Shown here piece after piece: positions 29,483 through 38,391 of a DNA stretch of 64,000 nt. This DNA comes from Vibrio neonatus (GTDB lineage: Bacteria; Pseudomonadota; Gammaproteobacteria; Enterobacterales; Vibrionaceae), in NCBI RefSeq assembly GCF_024346975.1, contig NZ_AP024885.1, forward strand, positions 1,736,001 to 1,800,000. The letters are read 5' to 3'. Positions within the stretch are counted from its first letter, which is position 1. Every line of letters begins with the position of its first letter. A model generated the notes under the pieces. It saw nothing but the letters and a program-made list of their open reading frames with translations, had not been told where the DNA came from and made no database searches. A program made the translations under genes and the position numbers.

Positions 29483-30033
29483 GATTTCACCTCATCGAGC
29501 ATTTGTTGATACATAGGGCCGAGTTTTTCTTGCCAGTTTTTAACGTTAACATCGCCCACGTGACGGTAACGAATCACGCCCTTAGCATCAATTAAGAAGG
29601 TTTCTGGCGCGCCGTACACGCCAAGATCTAGCCCTAACATTCCTCTGCCATCGAACAAGCTCACCATGTAAGGATTGCCAAGATCTTGTAGCCATTTAAT
29701 GGCTTTGCCACGGTCATCTTTGTAATTCAAACCAATGATCTTTACCCCTTGAGATGACAACTCATTCAGGTATTGATGCTCGGCATAACACGTTGGACAC
29801 CAAGTCGCCCAGACATTTAACAGCAGTGGTTGTCCGGTGAAAATGGCTTGGTCATGCAACAACCCTGGAGTTTCTAGATCTTCTAACTTAAACACTGGTA
29901 CGTTCTTGCCGATCAACACCGATTCCAATTTAGTCGGATCGTCGCCACCAGCATTTCGAGTTAGCTGAGTGGCAAACACCACAGCTAACACGATAAACAG
30001 CAGCAAAGGGACAAATAATACTTTCTTATTCAT
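29479..30033 (-). CDS. ccmG: Thiol:disulfide interchange protein CcmG (DsbE)
   Basis: CcmG is a membrane-anchored thioredoxin that reduces the cysteines of apocytochrome c. The 184-residue protein has an N-terminal anchor (KVLFVPLLLFIVLAVVFATQ) and the active site WCPTC at residues 78-82 in LLNVWATWCPTCYAEH. The cis-proline region GAPETFLIDAKGVI is also present. It overlaps ccmH by 4 bp and shares one base with ccmF. Confidence 0.95.
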   Translation of the reverse strand: MNKKVLFVPLLLFIVLAVVFATQLTRNAGGDDPTKLESVLIGKNVPVFKLEDLETPGLLHDQAIFTGQPLLLNVWATWCPTCYAEHQYLNELSSQGVKIIGLNYKDDRGKAIKWLQDLGNPYMVSLFDGRGMLGLDLGVYGAPETFLIDAKGVIRYRHVGDVNVKNWQEKLGPMYQQMLDEVKS

Positions 30034-31991
30034 TACGCTTCCTTCTTAACTGTTTTACCGCGAAAACGGTAGCGTCTATCACTGATGGCGATAGCACCGC
30101 CCAATGCCATAAACAAACTTCCCGCCCAAATCCAACGTACAAACGGTTTGTAATAAATGCGCACTGCCCATGAAACTCCGTCATCGAGCTTTTCACCCAT
30201 CGCGATGTAAAGATCGCGTGTGACGCCAGCATCAATCGCCGCTTCAGTCATCATTGAACGAGCTGTGGTATAGAAGCGTTTTTCAGCGTGCAATGTATTA
30301 ATGTACTTACCGTCTTTAGTCACTTTAAAGTCGGCAATGTAACCGTCGTAGTTTGGACCGTCATTGTCTCTCAGGTTTTCAAAATGGAAGTTATAACCTT
30401 CGATATTAAAATTCTCACCCGGAGCAAGTCGCACATCACGTTCAATACTGTAATTTTGCACCATAGCAATGCCGATAACGGTCACAGCTAAACCAATATG
30501 CGCACTCATCATTGCCCAATGGCTACGAGGGAGTTTAGTCAGCCCCACCGCAAATGAATGACGATGTGTGGCGCGTTGGTGAAGCTCAAAGATATGCAAA
30601 CAAACAATCCACAGCGCCATTACCCAGCCAAGAAAGGCAAGTCCAGTGAAACGTTCGCTCAACAGCCAAACCATCACTGCCGCTAACGTCAATGAAATGA
30701 CGCCACTGATTAATAGAGGTTTAGCAAATTGTTTAATGCTATCGCGCTTCCAGCGCATTAATGGACCGATACCTAATAGGAACGCAAATGGCACCATTAA
30801 CCATGTAAATAGCATATTGAAGAAAGGCGCGCCAATAGACACTGAGCCTAGCCCCAACTGCTTATGTACTAACGGCAGTAAAGTCCCGACCAAGACCACA
30901 ACCAGTGCCGCTATCAGTAACACATTGTTGGCCAGCAGAGCGTTCTCGCGAGAAATTAGATCAAAATTACCACGTACTCGTACGGATGCACCTTTCAGGG
31001 CGAACAGCAGCAACGAACCGCCAATCACCACCACTAAGAATGCCAAAATGAACATGCCGCGTGCCGGATCAGAGGCAAAGGCGTGCACCGACACCAAAAT
31101 ACCTGAACGAACTAAGAAGGTACCAAGCAAACTTAACGAGAATGCCGAGATAGCCAGCAATACGGTCCATGCTTTAAACGTGCCGCGTTTTTCTGTTACA
31201 GCAAGAGAGTGCATCAATGCGGTGCCTGCAAGCCATGGCATGAAAGAGGCGTTTTCTACTGGATCCCAGAACCACCAGCCGCCCCAGCCAAGCTCGTAAT
31301 ACGCCCACCAAGAACCTAGTGCGATGCCCACAGTCAAAAATGACCATGCGGCAATGGTCCACGGTCTTGACCAACGAGCCCATGCGGTATCTAAACGGCC
31401 AGCCATCAATGAAGCAATCGCAAACGCAAACGCTACCGAGAAACCAACATAGCCCATATACAACATTGGAGGGTGAATAATCAGCCCTGGGTCTTGTAGT
31501 AACGGGTTTAAGTCTCTGCCATCAACTGGGAAATACGGCAAGGTTCTATCAAATGGGTTTGATGTGACTATGATAAACAGTAAGAAACCGACCGTTATCA
31601 TACCCATAACCGCTAACACGCGCGCCACAGACTCTTGCGGCATGCCACGGCTAAAGGTTGCTACCGCTACTGTCCATCCCGCTTGGATTAATACCCAAAG
31701 CAATAAAGAGCCTTCGTGCGCTCCCCAAACTGCTGTAATTCGGTAGTACCAAGGAAGATTACTATTTGAGTTACTTGCGACGTATTGCAAGGTAAAGTCG
31801 TTGTGGTAAAACGACCAACACAAGATGAAAAAAGAAATCCCAAGTAAGATGAACATGCCCCAAGACAAAGGTCTTGCCGTGTTCATCAACAAAGCATTAT
31901 TTTTTGACGCCCCCCACAAAGGCAGCACGCTTAACAGCACCGCCATCGCCAGTGAGACGATAAGAGCAAAATGCCCTAATTCAGCAATCAT
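30033..31991 (-). CDS. ccmF: Haem lyase subunit CcmF
   Basis: CcmF is the large inner-membrane subunit that transfers haem from holo-CcmE to apocytochrome c. The 652-residue protein has about 15 membrane helices and the haem-handling WWD domain near residues 234-250 ([18 protein letters not shown]). Conserved histidines lie in [11 protein letters not shown] and [12 protein letters not shown]. It overlaps ccmE by 4 bp. Length is normal for the family. Confidence 0.97.
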   Translation of the reverse strand: MIAELGHFALIVSLAMAVLLSVLPLWGASKNNALLMNTARPLSWGMFILLGISFFILCWSFYHNDFTLQYVASNSNSNLPWYYRITAVWGAHEGSLLLWVLIQAGWTVAVATFSRGMPQESVARVLAVMGMITVGFLLFIIVTSNPFDRTLPYFPVDGRDLNPLLQDPGLIIHPPMLYMGYVGFSVAFAFAIASLMAGRLDTAWARWSRPWTIAAWSFLTVGIALGSWWAYYELGWGGWWFWDPVENASFMPWLAGTALMHSLAVTEKRGTFKAWTVLLAISAFSLSLLGTFLVRSGILVSVHAFASDPARGMFILAFLVVVIGGSLLLFALKGASVRVRGNFDLISRENALLANNVLLIAALVVVLVGTLLPLVHKQLGLGSVSIGAPFFNMLFTWLMVPFAFLLGIGPLMRWKRDSIKQFAKPLLISGVISLTLAAVMVWLLSERFTGLAFLGWVMALWIVCLHIFELHQRATHRHSFAVGLTKLPRSHWAMMSAHIGLAVTVIGIAMVQNYSIERDVRLAPGENFNIEGYNFHFENLRDNDGPNYDGYIADFKVTKDGKYINTLHAEKRFYTTARSMMTEAAIDAGVTRDLYIAMGEKLDDGVSWAVRIYYKPFVRWIWAGSLFMALGGAIAISDRRYRFRGKTVKKEA

Positions 31992-32473
31992 TGACCGCTT
32001 CCTTGTTTTTGTTCTTGAGTATATTGAAGAGGTTCATGAGTCACCTTCATTGCTTCAGCAACTTCTGGTGGCATATATTCTTCATCGTGTTTTGCAAGGA
32101 CTTCAAACGCTTCTACGGTATGGCTATCAACCAATACACCTTGAGCAACAATGCCCTGCCCCTCTCGGAACAAGTCAGGCAAAATGCCGTCATACACCAC
32201 GGTTACTGAAGGGCCTACATCGGCAACATCAAACGACACGCGCAAAGATTGTGAATCACGAGAAACCGTACCGGCAACTACCATGCCTCCGATGCGAAGA
32301 CGCTGTCCTACTTCTGGTTTTTCACCGTTAGGTTTTCCGTTCACTATTTCAGTAGGAGTATAGAAGAGATCCATGTTTTGATTGAGTGCATACAGCATTA
32401 ATCCCACGGTTAACCCTAAACCGACTAACAGCGCGACAATCAAGCCCATCCTTTTTTTACGTCTAGGGTTCAT
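31988..32473 (-). CDS. ccmE: Cytochrome c-type biogenesis haem chaperone CcmE
   Basis: CcmE carries haem covalently in the periplasm. The 161-residue protein has one N-terminal membrane helix ([20 protein letters not shown]), the beta-barrel core with [20 protein letters not shown], and the haem-binding histidine H129 in [14 protein letters not shown] with Y133 nearby. It overlaps ccmD by 4 bp and ccmF by 4 bp. Confidence 0.96.
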   Translation of the reverse strand: MNPRRKKRMGLIVALLVGLGLTVGLMLYALNQNMDLFYTPTEIVNGKPNGEKPEVGQRLRIGGMVVAGTVSRDSQSLRVSFDVADVGPSVTVVYDGILPDLFREGQGIVAQGVLVDSHTVEAFEVLAKHDEEYMPPEVAEAMKVTHEPLQYTQEQKQGSGQ

Positions 32474-32676
32474 AACGTGTTCTCCATATTCTTAGCGGCA
32501 TCAATTCGCGCTTGGCGGTCCATTTTATTTTTCACTTCTTTTAATGTTGCTTTGCTACTTAAGCAACTCGATACAAAAATCAATCCAAGGGCGCCAAAGG
32601 TAATGAAAAAGGCACCCCAAACGTAGGAGGCGTAACCTCCCATAAAAAATAGCTCTGAAAAAGAATCAAAATGCAT
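32470..32676 (-). CDS. ccmD: Haem exporter protein CcmD
   Basis: CcmD is a small membrane protein that helps release holo-CcmE from the CcmABC complex. The 68-residue product begins [20 protein letters not shown], followed by one membrane helix and a basic tail, as in the family. It lies 3 bp after ccmC and overlaps ccmE by 4 bp. Confidence 0.9.
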   Translation of the reverse strand: MHFDSFSELFFMGGYASYVWGAFFITFGALGLIFVSSCLSSKATLKEVKNKMDRQARIDAAKNMENTL

Positions 32677-32679
32677 GCG

Positions 32680-33429
32680 TTACCCTTTGCTGAAAGTACG
32701 TTTAGCGAGTTCCTGCACCCAAGGTCTATGACCCTCTTTTTGCAAAATCGCGGTTCTAAAACGAATCATGGTCACTGAGCCTAAGAAGAAGGCAAAGCCG
32801 AAAATATTAAGCAGTAAAGGCCACAACATATCGTTAGAAATAGAAGGTTTAGCAAACTTGGTGATCGTTGCGCCTTGATGAAGGGTATTCCACCATTCAA
32901 CAGAAAAATGAATAATTGGTAAATTGATCACGCCAACAACCGCTAAAATACCCGCTGCTTTGGCGGCCGTTTTTTGGTCATCAAAGGCATGATATAGGCC
33001 AATAACACCCAGATAGAGGAACAGCAATACTAGCTCAGACGTTAAACGTGCATCCCAAACCCACCAAGTTCCCCACATTGGTTTGCCCCATATCGCGCCT
33101 GTTACTAGCGCGATAAAGGTAAACACCGCGCCAATTGGTGCCATTGCCAGAGCGGCTAAACTCGCCAACCTTAATTGCCAAACCAACCCGATGAAAGCAG
33201 CAATGGCCATTCCCATGTACGCTCCCATCGACCAAATCGCCGACGGCACATGAATATAAATGATTCTAAAGCTATCCCCTTGTTGGTAATCACTGGGCGC
33301 AAATGCCAAACCCCATACACTGCCACAGGCAAGGAGAATTAAAGCTAAAGCTGTAAACCACGGTTGCAACTTGCCACAAAGATTGTAAGTTGCTTCAGAT
33401 TTTGCGTAAGGATGGAGCCACTTCCACAT
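32680..33429 (-). CDS. ccmC: Haem transporter subunit CcmC
   Basis: CcmC loads haem onto CcmE in the periplasm. The 249-residue protein has six predicted membrane helices. Its WWD domain lies near residues 119-134 (WGTWWVWDARLTSELVLL), flanked by histidines in IIYIHVPSAIWSMGAYMG and NLPIIHFSVEWWNTLHQG. It lies 27 bp after ccmB and 3 bp before ccmD. Confidence 0.96.
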   Translation of the reverse strand: MWKWLHPYAKSEATYNLCGKLQPWFTALALILLACGSVWGLAFAPSDYQQGDSFRIIYIHVPSAIWSMGAYMGMAIAAFIGLVWQLRLASLAALAMAPIGAVFTFIALVTGAIWGKPMWGTWWVWDARLTSELVLLFLYLGVIGLYHAFDDQKTAAKAAGILAVVGVINLPIIHFSVEWWNTLHQGATITKFAKPSISNDMLWPLLLNIFGFAFFLGSVTMIRFRTAILQKEGHRPWVQELAKRTFSKG

Positions 33430-33456
33430 GTTTTTTACTCTCAGAGAAAATTAAAG

Positions 33457-34125
33457 TTAATTTACCGACACGCGCAATGCCGCGCTAGTTGCAAAAGGCG
33501 TTAATGTTATAGAACCAGCCAAAATAGAAGCCATAATGGCAAGTTGACCATTATACGAACCTCCCATACCCGCCGCATCAATCGCTGATGTGGCAAAGAT
33601 AAGTACCGGAATATACAAAGGTAAGATCAGAAGGCTCAGTAGCACGCCACCTTTTTGGAGCCCTACTGTAAGCGCAACACCAATCGCGCCAAGAAAGCTT
33701 AATGTGGGCGTACCAAGTAATAAGGTAATAACCACGGCAGTCCAAGAATCCCAGCTAAGGCTTAATAGTATTGCCAGTAATGGGCTAATCAGAATAAGAG
33801 GTAAGCCAGTCAGAATCCAATGCGCAATGACTTTTGAAATCACCACTAAAGGCAATGGTAGCGGCATCAGCATCAGTTGTTCAAGAGCGCCATCTTGATA
33901 ATCATCACGAAACAATCGCTCCAATGACAACAATGCAGCTAACAGCGCAGCAACCCACACCACCCCAGGCGCAATTCGCGCTAAAAGGTTTGGCTCAGGC
34001 CCAATACCTAAAGGAAATAAAGTAATGACTATGATAAAAAACCACAGCGGGTTAAAGATGTCTGCTCGGCGTCTGAATGCGATGAGCAACTCACGACGGA
34101 TGATCGCCCACATATGACTTAACAT
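33457..34125 (-). CDS. ccmB: Haem exporter membrane subunit CcmB
   Basis: CcmB is the membrane permease of the CcmAB ABC complex that drives release of holo-CcmE. The 222-residue, six-helix protein has the family start IIRRELLIAFRRRADIFNPL and the conserved segment LERLFRDDYQDGALEQLMLM. The ATG shares one base with the ccmA stop. Confidence 0.95.
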   Translation of the reverse strand: MLSHMWAIIRRELLIAFRRRADIFNPLWFFIIVITLFPLGIGPEPNLLARIAPGVVWVAALLAALLSLERLFRDDYQDGALEQLMLMPLPLPLVVISKVIAHWILTGLPLILISPLLAILLSLSWDSWTAVVITLLLGTPTLSFLGAIGVALTVGLQKGGVLLSLLILPLYIPVLIFATSAIDAAGMGGSYNGQLAIMASILAGSITLTPFATSAALRVSVN

Positions 34126-34754
34126 TAATGCCCCAGCCTTATTTTACGAAGCGTAGCGCAATTTTCGAACATATCTTGATGGGTAGTTAACAACACCATG
34201 CCTCCTTGCTCTGTATGCTGTAAAAACAGTTGTTCAAGGACTTTAACACCTTGTTTGTCGATTGCGGTCAATGGTTCATCTAAAATCCACAGCGGATGTT
34301 TACTCAACCACAGCCTTGCTAGCGCCACCCGTCTTTGCTGACCTGCCGACAATTGCGCCACTGGCACATCTTCTCGACCGGCTAAACCTACTTTGGTTAA
34401 CGCTTGCCAAACTTCATCATGGGTATAGGACTGCCCACTAATGTTAAGATAAAAAGACAAGTTTTCGAATGCACTAAGGTCTCTTTTAATGCCGGTTTGA
34501 TGGCCTAAAAATAACAAGTCTTGATGAAAGCTGTCTCTATCTGAAAAAATGGACTGTTGCTTCCATTCAATCTCTCCAGACTCTTTGTCGCCAAGCCCGG
34601 CAATGATACGTAATAACGTCGTTTTGCCAGTACCATTGCGCCCTTCAACTTGCACAAGATCGCCTGCCTGCATAGTAAAAGACAGGTTTTCAAACAAAAT
34701 TCTTTCATCTCTAATTGCAGATAGTTCCGTAACTTGTAGCATCAACAAATTCAT
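34125..34754 (-). CDS. ccmA: Haem exporter ATP-binding protein CcmA
   Basis: CcmA is the ATPase of the CcmABCD complex. The 209-residue protein has Walker A at residues 38-46 (GRNGTGKTT), the ABC signature LSAGQQRRVALARLWL, Walker B LWILDEPLTAID and the switch histidine in LLTTHQDM. An internal ATG at residue 5 is an equally possible start; neither has a clear ribosome-binding site. It is the first gene of the ccm operon. Upstream of it, where most vibrios carry chemotaxis and flagellar genes, lies a LysR regulator. Confidence 0.95.
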   Translation of the reverse strand: MNLLMLQVTELSAIRDERILFENLSFTMQAGDLVQVEGRNGTGKTTLLRIIAGLGDKESGEIEWKQQSIFSDRDSFHQDLLFLGHQTGIKRDLSAFENLSFYLNISGQSYTHDEVWQALTKVGLAGREDVPVAQLSAGQQRRVALARLWLSKHPLWILDEPLTAIDKQGVKVLEQLFLQHTEQGGMVLLTTHQDMFENCATLRKIRLGH

Positions 34755-34948
34755 CTATGAAAAAGAGTCAATATACTATCACAAGCTGTTAACTCCCATA
34801 CAGCCTAAGCGATTAAGTTATAAGCGAAATCGCCTAATTTCAGTAACAAGCTAGTAATGATTTGAAGCGCATCAAGTTTCTGACTCAGCAACCTAGATTC
34901 TCCCCTTATACACTTGCTAAATCACAGTTTATAGGTATTTAAACGCAA

Positions 34949-34974
34949 CAAAGCCTAGTAAATACTAGGCTTTG
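34949..34974 (-). terminator. Hairpin downstream of the LysR gene
   Basis: CAAAGCCTAGTA and TACTAGGCTTTG form a perfect 12-bp inverted repeat with only two unpaired bases, 40 bp past the lysR-type stop. No clean T run follows on either strand, so termination is probable but not certain. Confidence 0.5.
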
Positions 34975-35013
34975 ATTAATATGAGCGCGATAAGTGGTAA
35001 AAAAACACTCAAT

Positions 35014-35916
35014 TTACGCGCTTTCTAACACTCTGGTGACCGTATTAGTTTGAGTTTTCTGCTGCAGAGATTGACTAATCCATTTGCAGAAAGGCGCGGT
35101 GCGCGTATCAAGGTGCCAGCTTAACACCAATCCTTTTTTCACCTTTGGCAATAAGCGCGAAGAGACCACTCGCAACTCTTCGTACATAGGCAACACTGTC
35201 AGTGCATTGTGCGGAATACAGGCGATGTTTGAACCCGACTCGCACATTTTAAACAAGGTATTAATGTCATCAATGCGCCAAACTGAGGCAATCTCAGTAA
35301 TAGATTTTAATGACTCTGTTTCAAATTGAGGCGGTATCAAGTAGCGATAAGTGCTCAATTCAAACAACTGCTCTGCCGAGTTAATGCGCTGAATCGCATC
35401 TTCTTTGGCAATCCACACATTCTCAACCGTGCCGATACTTTCCGTATGATACTCAGATGCTGGTAAAAAGGCATCATTTCCGCCAATCACTATGTCCAAA
35501 TCTTTAGCCAACAATAAGTCATTTAATGACTGACTATCGCGATAAACTAAATGGACTTCGACTGATGAAAAAGTAACTTCAAATTGTTGAATCAATCGAG
35601 TGGTGTTTTTAGGGCAAAGCAAAGGGTCAATACCAATATTGATCCTCTGTTTTTGGTTGGTTTTTAGTTGCTCGGCGTGTAACACAAAGCGTGAATATTG
35701 CGCTTTAACCATACGCGCTTGTTTTAACAAAGCATGACCATTGTCATTCAGGGAAATAAAGCGTCCACGACGATCAAATAACTCATAACCAAGATCTATC
35801 TCTAAGTTATGAATAAGTTGGCTGACCGCCGATTGACTCTTGCCTAATTTTTTTGCAGCAATACTGAACGAATTATGTTCGGCTGCTAATATGAAAGCTT
35901 CAATTGCTTCAATCAT
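35014..35916 (-). CDS. LysR family transcriptional regulator
   Basis: This 300-residue protein has the LysR winged helix-turn-helix near residues 3-62 (FILAAEHNSFSIAAKKLGKS, then QSAVSQLIHNLEIDLGYELF). A periplasmic-binding-fold effector domain follows (about 90-290). Length is typical. It is transcribed in the same direction as the ccm genes but separated from them by a hairpin. No divergent target gene is adjacent, since the next gene upstream points the same way, so the regulon cannot be guessed from position. Confidence 0.92.
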   Translation of the reverse strand: MIEAIEAFILAAEHNSFSIAAKKLGKSQSAVSQLIHNLEIDLGYELFDRRGRFISLNDNGHALLKQARMVKAQYSRFVLHAEQLKTNQKQRINIGIDPLLCPKNTTRLIQQFEVTFSSVEVHLVYRDSQSLNDLLLAKDLDIVIGGNDAFLPASEYHTESIGTVENVWIAKEDAIQRINSAEQLFELSTYRYLIPPQFETESLKSITEIASVWRIDDINTLFKMCESGSNIACIPHNALTVLPMYEELRVVSSRLLPKVKKGLVLSWHLDTRTAPFCKWISQSLQQKTQTNTVTRVLESA

Positions 35917-36170
35917 GATGTTCCCATATCCAAATATTTATAATTCTTCAAATATCTCTAGTAACTAGCTATCGATTTTTGACTGACTTTTATTATTTTT
36001 ACTGGATGCATTAATATGCACCAGAATTATTAATGGGTGAAATAATCCATCGGTTATACAGTGTTTTGATGCATATTTCTATTGCATGATTGTTAAGAAA
36101 ATCAATAATTTGACGCATGACAAATTGTTTTGATTAATATTGTCGACTGAGCCATTAAATTTACTGCAAC

Positions 36171-37547
36171 CTAGTGCTTATTAGTGGGTATTGTGTTGAC
36201 ATTCCTTATGTCTGGGCAGTTATTTGCTAGCCAGAATTGTGGTACTAAAGTTTCTTGCTTTAGATCAAGATAGAAGTTATTTTTCACTCTATCTGATACC
36301 TTGTATGAAATACATACAATAGTAAGTATAGAAGCAACCACTAATAAAGCATGAATCCATTTACTATGTATTTTAGTTGAAGTCAATTTGGTTCGACCAC
36401 AAAACCAACCTGTAAACATACAGGCGAGTAATAAGCTAAAGGGTGAATCTAGAACATTTGATACTAAGCTCAATGCTAAACCTGAAAGCACAGATAAACC
36501 TATCACTCGATATCGTCTATTTGTCTCATTAAATACTTGTTTCAACAAAATCAAAGTTAAGGTGATATAACAAAGTGTAGGAATAACACCCCAATTTAAT
36601 AACACACTAATTATTGAATTATGAGGTCTGATCTCAAGTATAGAAGTACAAAAATAGCCATCCCCACCGAGTCCCCAAAATCGATACATGCCGATAGCAT
36701 TGCGCCATACCTGCAAGCGATCATTGGTTGTATCTCGCATATCTAATAATGAAGGTGTAGCTTCTCCATGCATCAAATAACTCGGTAATGGCGTTAAGAA
36801 AATAACAGCAACCAATAACCCAAGTAGTAATGAGACTAGTGAGACCTTAGCTATCTTCCATCTTTGAGATCGATCTACCATCATCCATAAAACGATTCCA
36901 CCGAATGAAGCAATCGCTAGTCCTCTAGCGTCTAACGCAAACATCATGGCAAAATTCAAAATCGGTAATAAATAGCTAACGCGTTTGTTTGATACCAGTG
37001 CAATGTATAACGATGGGATAATCAGCCATATTTGAACTTGATTAAGAAACCTTGGGTTCACATAGCTAAGAATCATAAAAATAGTGGTGCCTTCACCGTA
37101 AAAAGTAGCAACTGTGTATCCAACAAATACCGAAAGGAAACAAAGGACTATAATCCAAGAAAAGAGTCTAAAGGTTTTGGACGATGGCCTTTCTAAGGCA
37201 AAAGTTACAATCAAAAAACACAAACCGATGAAATAGAAATAAAGCGGAATCGCCTTGTGCGGAAATAAACCGAACAGATCGGCAAAAAACGCAAAACCAA
37301 AAAATATCACTACGAGACTTTTTACTAAATAACTGCTACTTGCAAATCGTCCTACCAACCTCTCTCTCAAGGTATGGCTGAATACTAGACTCAAGGCAAC
37401 AAAGACTAAAATAGCACATAAAAACAATCGCTTATAATCGTACATAAGCACCTGCTGATCAGGTAGCACATACAAATTGAAGCTAAATAGAGCGACGATA
37501 ACGAGAATAATGGTGCTTAAAGCATATCGTTGTTTTAAAAAGTGCAT
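36171..37547 (-). CDS. O-antigen ligase/Wzy-like polytopic membrane protein
   Basis: The protein has about eleven membrane helices and a large central loop with RLQVWRNAIGMYRFWGLGGD followed by IRPHNSIISVLLNWG. This resembles the Wzy_C domain of O-antigen ligases (WaaL), polymerases and PglL-type oligosaccharyltransferases; the histidine in RPHNS is the expected key residue. I start at the ATG at 37547 (458 residues) because the frame upstream runs through a strong transcription terminator. The gene is AT-rich and lies just downstream of the Tad pilus operon. Whether it glycosylates pilin or ligates surface glycan is not determinable here. Confidence 0.75.
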   Translation of the reverse strand: MHFLKQRYALSTIILVIVALFSFNLYVLPDQQVLMYDYKRLFLCAILVFVALSLVFSHTLRERLVGRFASSSYLVKSLVVIFFGFAFFADLFGLFPHKAIPLYFYFIGLCFLIVTFALERPSSKTFRLFSWIIVLCFLSVFVGYTVATFYGEGTTIFMILSYVNPRFLNQVQIWLIIPSLYIALVSNKRVSYLLPILNFAMMFALDARGLAIASFGGIVLWMMVDRSQRWKIAKVSLVSLLLGLLVAVIFLTPLPSYLMHGEATPSLLDMRDTTNDRLQVWRNAIGMYRFWGLGGDGYFCTSILEIRPHNSIISVLLNWGVIPTLCYITLTLILLKQVFNETNRRYRVIGLSVLSGLALSLVSNVLDSPFSLLLACMFTGWFCGRTKLTSTKIHSKWIHALLVVASILTIVCISYKVSDRVKNNFYLDLKQETLVPQFWLANNCPDIRNVNTIPTNKH

Positions 37548-37576
37548 AGAATAAAATTTTACTTTAGTAGAAAGAA

Positions 37577-37613
37577 AAACAAGTGTCTCTAGGTTAACTA
37601 GAGACACTTGTTT
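37577..37613 (-). terminator. Terminator at the end of the Tad-OmpA operon
   Basis: AAACAAGTGTCTCTAG and CTAGAGACACTTGTTT form a perfect 16-bp stem with a GTTAA loop. On the minus strand it is followed by TTCTTTC, so a run of five T ends the stem. It lies 130 bp beyond the ompA-type stop and 30 bp before the next start codon. Confidence 0.92.
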
Positions 37614-37742
37614 GAATAAAAACTGTGGCATACGATCAACTAACCGTCTTTGAACTACTAATTAGTGGATACCTTACAAAATGATAATAGACTGACTCGT
37701 AACCTAACTCCAGTTTATACTAATATATTGAAAACATGCAGG

Positions 37743-38384
37743 TTAAGATGATTCAGCCACAACAATTTCGACGCGTCGATTGGTTGCACGCCCTTGCTCG
37801 GTTTGATTGTCTCGCAGTGGTTTATTGAATCCTTCCGAGTGTGGTTGCAGCACCTCTTTTTCCACTCCAGATTCAACAAGAAACACTTTGCTCGACATGG
37901 CTCTATGCTTACCTAGTTCTTGATTATAGCTTTCAGAGCCAACATTATCGGTATGCCCCACTACATTAAGTTTTGGTACTTCATTTAATGACTGCATGCG
38001 CTTAGCTAAAGCAGTAAGTGTTAATTTAGACGCTTGTGTTAAATCACTATTATCAAAATTAAAATACACTCTGGCTATGACGCCTTCTGTATCAATAGAA
38101 AGCACATCTTGCTGACTTAAAAACTCTAGGCAATCATCACCAAGGCTTACTTGGGTCGTTTTTAAATTCGCTTTTTGTTGCTCAGTCAATGCCGGTTGAA
38201 TTTGATAATGCTGCGCCCTGTTTCCGGCAACCGCGTTTGCCTGACCAATATTCACTGAATGTTTAATCAACATATGCTCTGTTGCGCAAAGCTGTTCAAT
38301 TTTGTCATTCATTTCATTGGCCGCAATAGCGGGCATTGAAGCGATAGTTAAGCACGCAATAAAAGGGGCGAAAGAAAATTTCAT
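37743..38384 (-). CDS. OmpA family protein at the end of the Tad locus
   Basis: The protein has a signal peptide (MKFSFAPFIACLTIASMPAI, cleaved near AIA) and a C-terminal OmpA peptidoglycan-binding domain. Key segments are VYFNFDNSDLTQASKLTLTA, LNVVGHTDNVGSESYNQELG and GRATNRRVEIVV. I choose the ATG at 38384 (213 residues) because AGGAG lies four bases upstream and the signal peptide starts there; the frame is open 18 codons further. It lies 7 bp after tadG, so it is part of the Tad operon. It may anchor the pilus machine to the cell wall, which is inference. Confidence 0.9.
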   Translation of the reverse strand: MKFSFAPFIACLTIASMPAIAANEMNDKIEQLCATEHMLIKHSVNIGQANAVAGNRAQHYQIQPALTEQQKANLKTTQVSLGDDCLEFLSQQDVLSIDTEGVIARVYFNFDNSDLTQASKLTLTALAKRMQSLNEVPKLNVVGHTDNVGSESYNQELGKHRAMSSKVFLVESGVEKEVLQPHSEGFNKPLRDNQTEQGRATNRRVEIVVAESS

Positions 38385-38391
38385 AGTGCTC

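Noticed and set aside
30646..31299. 217-codon ORF on the plus strand over ccmF
   Set aside because: It is the antisense shadow of the conserved CcmF gene; composition is unlike a real protein.
36002..36024. CTGG-TGCAT palindrome downstream of the ligase-like gene as a terminator
   Set aside because: The stem has mismatches and neither strand has a following T run.
37548..37631. N-terminal extension of the ligase-like gene
   Set aside because: These 28 codons run through a perfect 16-bp terminator hairpin of the Tad operon, so the ATG at 37547 is used instead.
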